In this document: one piece after another, positions 33,803 through 37,640 of the stretch
Numbering within the stretch: position 1 is the first letter of the stretch
Layout of the letters: each line of letters opens with the position of its first letter
Assembly: GCA_024279255.1 (NCBI GenBank)
Contig: JAJRRT010000030.1
Coordinates: 1 to 37,640, forward strand
Reading direction: 5' to 3'
From: Deltaproteobacteria bacterium
GTDB lineage: Bacteria; Desulfobacterota; Desulfuromonadia; Desulfuromonadales; Geopsychrobacteraceae
Length of the DNA: 37,640 nucleotides
The notes under the pieces: generated by a model
What the model was told of the DNA's origin: nothing
Database searches by the model: none
Seen by the model: the letters and a program-made list of their open reading frames with translations, nothing else
Translations under genes and position numbers: made by a program

Positions 33803-36049
33803 ATGTTCCAGGCTCAAGAGGACCAAACCAACCCGCAAAAAAAACGACATCGCCGCTATCGCGAGTTGTTGCTCCTGATTGTGGTCGCCTTCCTTATTGT
33901 GCTACTCCCCAAATTTGAAAGTCATCTGTTTGAGATTTCTACAAAGCTAGCCCTGTCTAATAGTATTATTGCACTCAGCCTGATCAATCTTAATATACTG
34001 CTGGTCCTTCTTTTTCTTTTCCTCATTTTTCGCAACATCTTCAAGCTTATACTCGAAAGGCGCCAGGGGGTCCCTGGAGCCAGGCTTCGTAGCAAACTGG
34101 TCGGGGCTTTCATTGCCCTCTCCCTTATCCCCACAATGCTGCTATTCTTTGCTTCCGCCGGCTTCATCACAACCAGTATCGACAACTGGTTTAATCGACA
34201 AGTTGAATCAGCCTTAGATGAATCTTTAGAAGTTGCTTTGACCTATTATAGAAACTCTGAAGCAACAGCACTCTATTATGCCGACCAACTAGCAAAACGC
34301 ATCAAAAAAGACAAACTCCTTAATGAAGAAAACCTGCAGCAACTCCGAATCCTGATTAAGGAAAAACAAGAAGAGTATAATTTAGGGATTGTAGAGGTTT
34401 TCTCAGCGACTCAAGAGGAACTGGTACGGGTTGCCAATCCAAAACTACCGATTATTGAAATCACTACTGCAACCTCAGACCCGGTTAAAGAAGGATTACA
34501 AGGCAGTAAATTTTCAGAAATCACCCCTGTCGGCAAAGCAGATTTAATTCGTGGGATCGTACCAATTCATTCCAATTGGGATCCTGCTGATATCGTTGGT
34601 GTCGTGGTTGTCAATCACTATGTCCCTTATTCTCTGATCAATAAAATGAAAGAAATCTCCAGTTCTGTCGAACAGTACAAAACCACCAAACTGGTTAAAA
34701 GCCAAATCCAACAAAGCTATGTGATTGTCCTTCTTTTAATCGCACTCATTATTATTTTTCTTGCAACCTGGTTCGGATTTCACCTCGCACGTGGCATCAC
34801 CGTCCCAATACAAGACCTTGCCGAGGCTACCAGTAGAGTTGCCGCTGGAGATCTTGATATCCACCTTGAAACTAGAAGCACAGATGAAATCAGCACATTG
34901 GTTACCGCTTTCAACAAGATGACTTCTGATTTGCGCGAAGGACGTAGCCTCGTTGAAGAAGCCAATCGAGACCTGCAACGATCAAATGTCGAGTTGGAAC
35001 ATCGTCGTAATTATATGGCAATCATTCTGGCAAACGTCACGGCTGGAATCATCTCGGTGGATCGTTTTGGACGTCTGACAACTGCTAATAAATCAGCAGA
35101 AAAGTTATTACGCTTTAAGGCAGACAAGGTCATTGGTAAAGATTTCCGCGAAGTTGTGCCCGCAAGTTATCTTCCAAAGATCAAGGAACTGCTTGTAGAG
35201 TTATTTAAAAATGAAAAGGACAGCATTCGGCAACAACTCTCCCTTCCCTTCGGAAGTGACAAAATCACCTTACTAGTCAACCTGACAACTCTTAAAGATG
35301 AGCAAGGTGACTTCATGGGCACAGTCATTGTCTTCGATGATCTCACAGGGCTTGTTAAAGCCCAAAGAATGGCGGCCTGGCGTGAAGTGGCAAGGCGCAT
35401 TGCCCATGAAATAAAAAACCCACTTACGCCTGTTCAACTGTCCGCTCAAAGGCTCAGACGCCGCTATTTGGAGCGCTTCAGCGCCGACGACAAGGTCTTT
35501 GACGAGTGTACTCAAATGATCATCACGCAGGTCGATGAACTTAAAAACCTGGTCAATGAATTTTCAAACTTTGCACGAATGCCAGCAACCAATCCAGCGT
35601 CATGCAACCTCAATGATATCATCGAAGAGTCGCTGATTCTTTATCAGGAAGGACATAAGGAAATAAACTTCACCTTTGAGAAGGAAGCTGATATGCCCTC
35701 AGCAAACCTCGATCGAGAGCAACTCAAACGTGTTATGATCAACCTGTTCGAAAACGCTGTCGCTGCCAGTAACGATCAAGGTGAAGTAAAGATTGAAACA
35801 TCCTTTAATCCGGAACTACAAATTATTACCTTCTCAGTTTCAGATCAGGGATGTGGAATTTCGGCAGAGGACAAAGAACGTCTTTTCGAACCTTATTTTT
35901 CAACAAAGAAATCAGGAACTGGCCTAGGATTAGCGATTGTCTCTACCATAGTTTCAGACCATAATGGGTACATTAGGGTACGCAACAACACGCCTCAAGG
36001 GGCAAAGTTCACTATCGAACTACCCGTCAACCAGCCCCAAACAACCTAA
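33803..36049 (+). CDS. ntrY: NtrY-type sensor histidine kinase
   Basis: 748 residues from the ATG at 33803 (GAGGAG ribosome-binding site; an in-frame start at 33773 lacks one). N-terminal membrane helices at about 20-40, 50-80 and 98-125 come first. After a periplasmic sensor domain, a further helix lies at about 300-325. HAMP, a PAS domain (AIILANVTAGIISVDRFGRL), a HisKA phosphoacceptor (IAHEIKNPLTPVQLSAQRL) and HATPase blocks (NLFENAVAAS, DQGCGI, GTGLGLAIV) follow. The architecture is NtrY. It is followed by its partner ntrX after 12 bases. Confidence 0.93.
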   Translation: MFQAQEDQTNPQKKRHRRYRELLLLIVVAFLIVLLPKFESHLFEISTKLALSNSIIALSLINLNILLVLLFLFLIFRNIFKLILERRQGVPGARLRSKLVGAFIALSLIPTMLLFFASAGFITTSIDNWFNRQVESALDESLEVALTYYRNSEATALYYADQLAKRIKKDKLLNEENLQQLRILIKEKQEEYNLGIVEVFSATQEELVRVANPKLPIIEITTATSDPVKEGLQGSKFSEITPVGKADLIRGIVPIHSNWDPADIVGVVVVNHYVPYSLINKMKEISSSVEQYKTTKLVKSQIQQSYVIVLLLIALIIIFLATWFGFHLARGITVPIQDLAEATSRVAAGDLDIHLETRSTDEISTLVTAFNKMTSDLREGRSLVEEANRDLQRSNVELEHRRNYMAIILANVTAGIISVDRFGRLTTANKSAEKLLRFKADKVIGKDFREVVPASYLPKIKELLVELFKNEKDSIRQQLSLPFGSDKITLLVNLTTLKDEQGDFMGTVIVFDDLTGLVKAQRMAAWREVARRIAHEIKNPLTPVQLSAQRLRRRYLERFSADDKVFDECTQMIITQVDELKNLVNEFSNFARMPATNPASCNLNDIIEESLILYQEGHKEINFTFEKEADMPSANLDREQLKRVMINLFENAVAASNDQGEVKIETSFNPELQIITFSVSDQGCGISAEDKERLFEPYFSTKKSGTGLGLAIVSTIVSDHNGYIRVRNNTPQGAKFTIELPVNQPQTT

Positions 36050-36061
36050 TCTGGGAAATCA

Positions 36062-37432
36062 ATGGAAACCATTCTTGTAGTAGACGATGAAGAGAGTATC
36101 CGCCTAAGCCTTGAAGGGATCTTACTCGATGAGGGATTTCGAACCCTGTTTGCAAGTAATGGAGAAGATGCCATAAACATCACTCAGGAGGAGGATCCTG
36201 ATCTGATACTTCTCGACATTTGGATGCCCGGCATCGACGGAATGGAGACTCTGGCTAGAATCAAGGAGAGTCGCCCCAATCAACCGGTTATCATGATGAG
36301 CGGTCATGGCAACATTGAAACAGCCGTTAAAGCCACCCGTCTTGGTGCTTATGACTTTATTGAAAAACCACTCTCTCTTGAAAAAATCCTATTGAGCATT
36401 CAAAACGCTCTTAAGGTTGGACATTTAGTCGCAGAGCACCAGGCCCTCAAAGCAAAAATCAATAAAGAGCACGAAATGATTGGCGAGAGTCAGCCGATCA
36501 TGCAAATGAAGAAACAGATAAACATAGCTGCTCCTAGTAATGGTTGGGTCCTGATCACTGGTGAAAATGGGACGGGTAAGGAACTAGTTTCTCGAGCAAT
36601 TCATCATCAGTCTGCCAGATCGAAACAACCTTTTGTCGAAGTAAACTGTGCCGCAATCCCTGAAGAACTTATTGAATCTGAACTTTTTGGCCATGAAAAA
36701 GGTGCCTTTACTGGTGCCACTGCAGCTCGTAAAGGAAAATTCGACCAGGCCAACAGCGGGACTCTTTTTCTGGACGAAATTGGGGATATGAGCCTAAAAA
36801 CGCAGGCAAAAATCCTGCGTATACTTCAAGAACGAAAGTTTGAACGGGTTGGTGGGAACCGGACCATAGAGGTTGATGTCCGCGTCATAGCAGCCACCAA
36901 TAAAAACCTTGAAGTCGAAATCCGCGAAGGCAATTTCCGCGAAGATCTCTACTTCCGTCTCAATGTCCTGCCTTTTCACGTCCCCCCACTGAGGGAGAGG
37001 AAAGAGGATATTCAACGCCTGGCAAGCCACTTTTTAAATTACTTCTGTAGTCAGGAGAGTCGTGACATTAAATGCCTTTCCGCAAATGCCCTTTACGCCC
37101 TGACTCAATACAACTGGCCTGGAAATATCCGTGAGTTGAAGAATCTGATTGAAAGAATGGTCATTATGACTCCTGAGCAAATAATTGAATATGAGCATCT
37201 GCCAGCGTCTATCAAATCGGCTCCACTTAATCAAGAGACTGATATTTCCATTGGCACCATTTCAGCAACATCATATCGAGATGCTAAAGAGTTATTTGAA
37301 AAACAATTTCTTCGCCAAAAGCTGGAAGAGAATAACTGGAATATTTCACGTACGGCTGAAGAAATTGGTCTTGAAAGATCGAACCTGCACCGTAAAATTA
37401 AATCCTACGGATTAGAAGCCAACAGAAGCTGA
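36062..37432 (+). CDS. ntrX: NtrX-type sigma-54-dependent response regulator
   Basis: 456 residues: receiver domain with Asp52 in LILLDIWMPG, an AAA+ domain with Walker A GENGTGKE (167-174), the sigma-54-contacting GAFTGA loop (214-219) and FLDEIGD, then a Fis-type helix-turn-helix (NWNISRTAEEIGLERSNLHRKI) at the end. The NGWVLITGENGTGKELV block is typical of NtrX. With NtrY it forms the two-component pair and would activate sigma-54 promoters. Any link to the two sigma-54-like sites in this window is not shown. Confidence 0.94.
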   Translation: METILVVDDEESIRLSLEGILLDEGFRTLFASNGEDAINITQEEDPDLILLDIWMPGIDGMETLARIKESRPNQPVIMMSGHGNIETAVKATRLGAYDFIEKPLSLEKILLSIQNALKVGHLVAEHQALKAKINKEHEMIGESQPIMQMKKQINIAAPSNGWVLITGENGTGKELVSRAIHHQSARSKQPFVEVNCAAIPEELIESELFGHEKGAFTGATAARKGKFDQANSGTLFLDEIGDMSLKTQAKILRILQERKFERVGGNRTIEVDVRVIAATNKNLEVEIREGNFREDLYFRLNVLPFHVPPLRERKEDIQRLASHFLNYFCSQESRDIKCLSANALYALTQYNWPGNIRELKNLIERMVIMTPEQIIEYEHLPASIKSAPLNQETDISIGTISATSYRDAKELFEKQFLRQKLEENNWNISRTAEEIGLERSNLHRKIKSYGLEANRS

Positions 37433-37494
37433 TCATTGACACTGCTTATAACTAGTCCCCTAAACATACAATTCGGTTTCAAATTATTTAAACG

Positions 37495-37533
37495 AAAAAA
37501 AGCCTCCTGATTCATACGAATCAGGAGGCTTTT
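37495..37533. terminator. Strong terminator of the rRNA operon, shared with ntrX
   Basis: 16-base perfect stem AAAAGCCTCCTGATTC / GAATCAGGAGGCTTTT with a 4-base loop. On the minus strand it is followed by a run of seven T's, so it is mainly the rRNA operon terminator. On the plus strand the T-run is four, and it may also stop ntrX transcription. Confidence 0.92.
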
Positions 37534-37543
37534 CAAATAATTT

Positions 37544-37640
37544 CGGCAGCGACCTACTTTCCCACACCGTCTCCAGTGCAGTATCATTGGCGCGGTAGGA
37601 CTTAACTTCTGTGTTCGGGATGGGAACAGGTGTGACCCCT
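37544..37640 (-). rRNA. rrf: 5S ribosomal RNA, 3' part (partial)
   Basis: Read on the minus strand the segment carries the conserved 5S stretches TTCCCATCCCGAACACAGAAG, shortened by clipping to TCCCATCCCGAACAC, then GTTAAG, and the 3' end GTAGGTCGCTGCCG. The 5' part lies beyond the right edge. It is followed by the strong terminator at 37495-37533, so an rRNA operon runs leftward into the window. Confidence 0.95.

Overview
The window reads as chromosomal sequence from an anaerobic deltaproteobacterium of the Geobacter / Pelobacter / Desulfuromonas kind (Desulfuromonadales). The basis is the mix of family types: ispE-prs-rplY, yebC-ruvCAB followed by queH, a phasin-like protein next to a UbiB kinase, a TRAP dicarboxylate transporter behind a sigma-54-type promoter, NtrY/NtrX, DUF362-ferredoxin and HDOD proteins. 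The species assignment is inference. I see no prophage, insertion sequence, CRISPR array or tRNA. Part of a 5S rRNA gene lies at the right edge.

Layout. Positions 1-2150 (minus strand) hold rplY (5' end only), prs and ispE. Positions 2290-7860 hold a TRAP transporter locus: three DctP-type binding proteins share one DctQ/DctM pair, with a sigma-54-like promoter and a cluster of inverted repeats upstream and a terminator-like hairpin between dctP2 and dctQ. Positions 7880-12190 hold a lone E2 acyltransferase catalytic domain, a pentapeptide-repeat/K+-channel fusion, an HDOD protein with a frame break, a 2-Cys peroxiredoxin, and a frame-broken xerC. Positions 12310-14690 hold a lipase-like hydrolase, YjbQ and DUF362-ferredoxin, apparently one operon.

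Positions 14690-18460 are the most distinctive segment. A DeoR-type DNA-binding domain fused to a cysteine-rich NosL-like domain is divergent from a TonB-dependent receptor that carries the CxxxM and HxM copper ligand motifs of OprC/NosA. A dedicated TonB follows. I infer a copper-responsive outer-membrane uptake system controlled by a one-protein metal sensor.

Positions 18550-22580 hold a NifU-like protein, a MidA-type methyltransferase, a periplasmic rhodanese, glpX, and a cytidylate-kinase-like/BON fusion. Positions 22660-30360 hold yebC-ruvC-ruvA-ruvB, then a membrane GGDEF protein, a small lipoprotein, a 770-residue protein I do not recognise, and queH. Positions 30370-37432 hold a phasin-like protein, ubiB, lpxC (with a good sigma-54-like promoter upstream), and the ntrY-ntrX two-component pair. 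A strong terminator then faces the 3' end of the 5S rRNA gene, whose rRNA operon enters from the right on the minus strand.

Two genes (xerC and the HDOD gene) are each out of frame by one base at an A-run, and each would be restored by one extra A. This could be real mutation, slippage or a homopolymer sequencing error.
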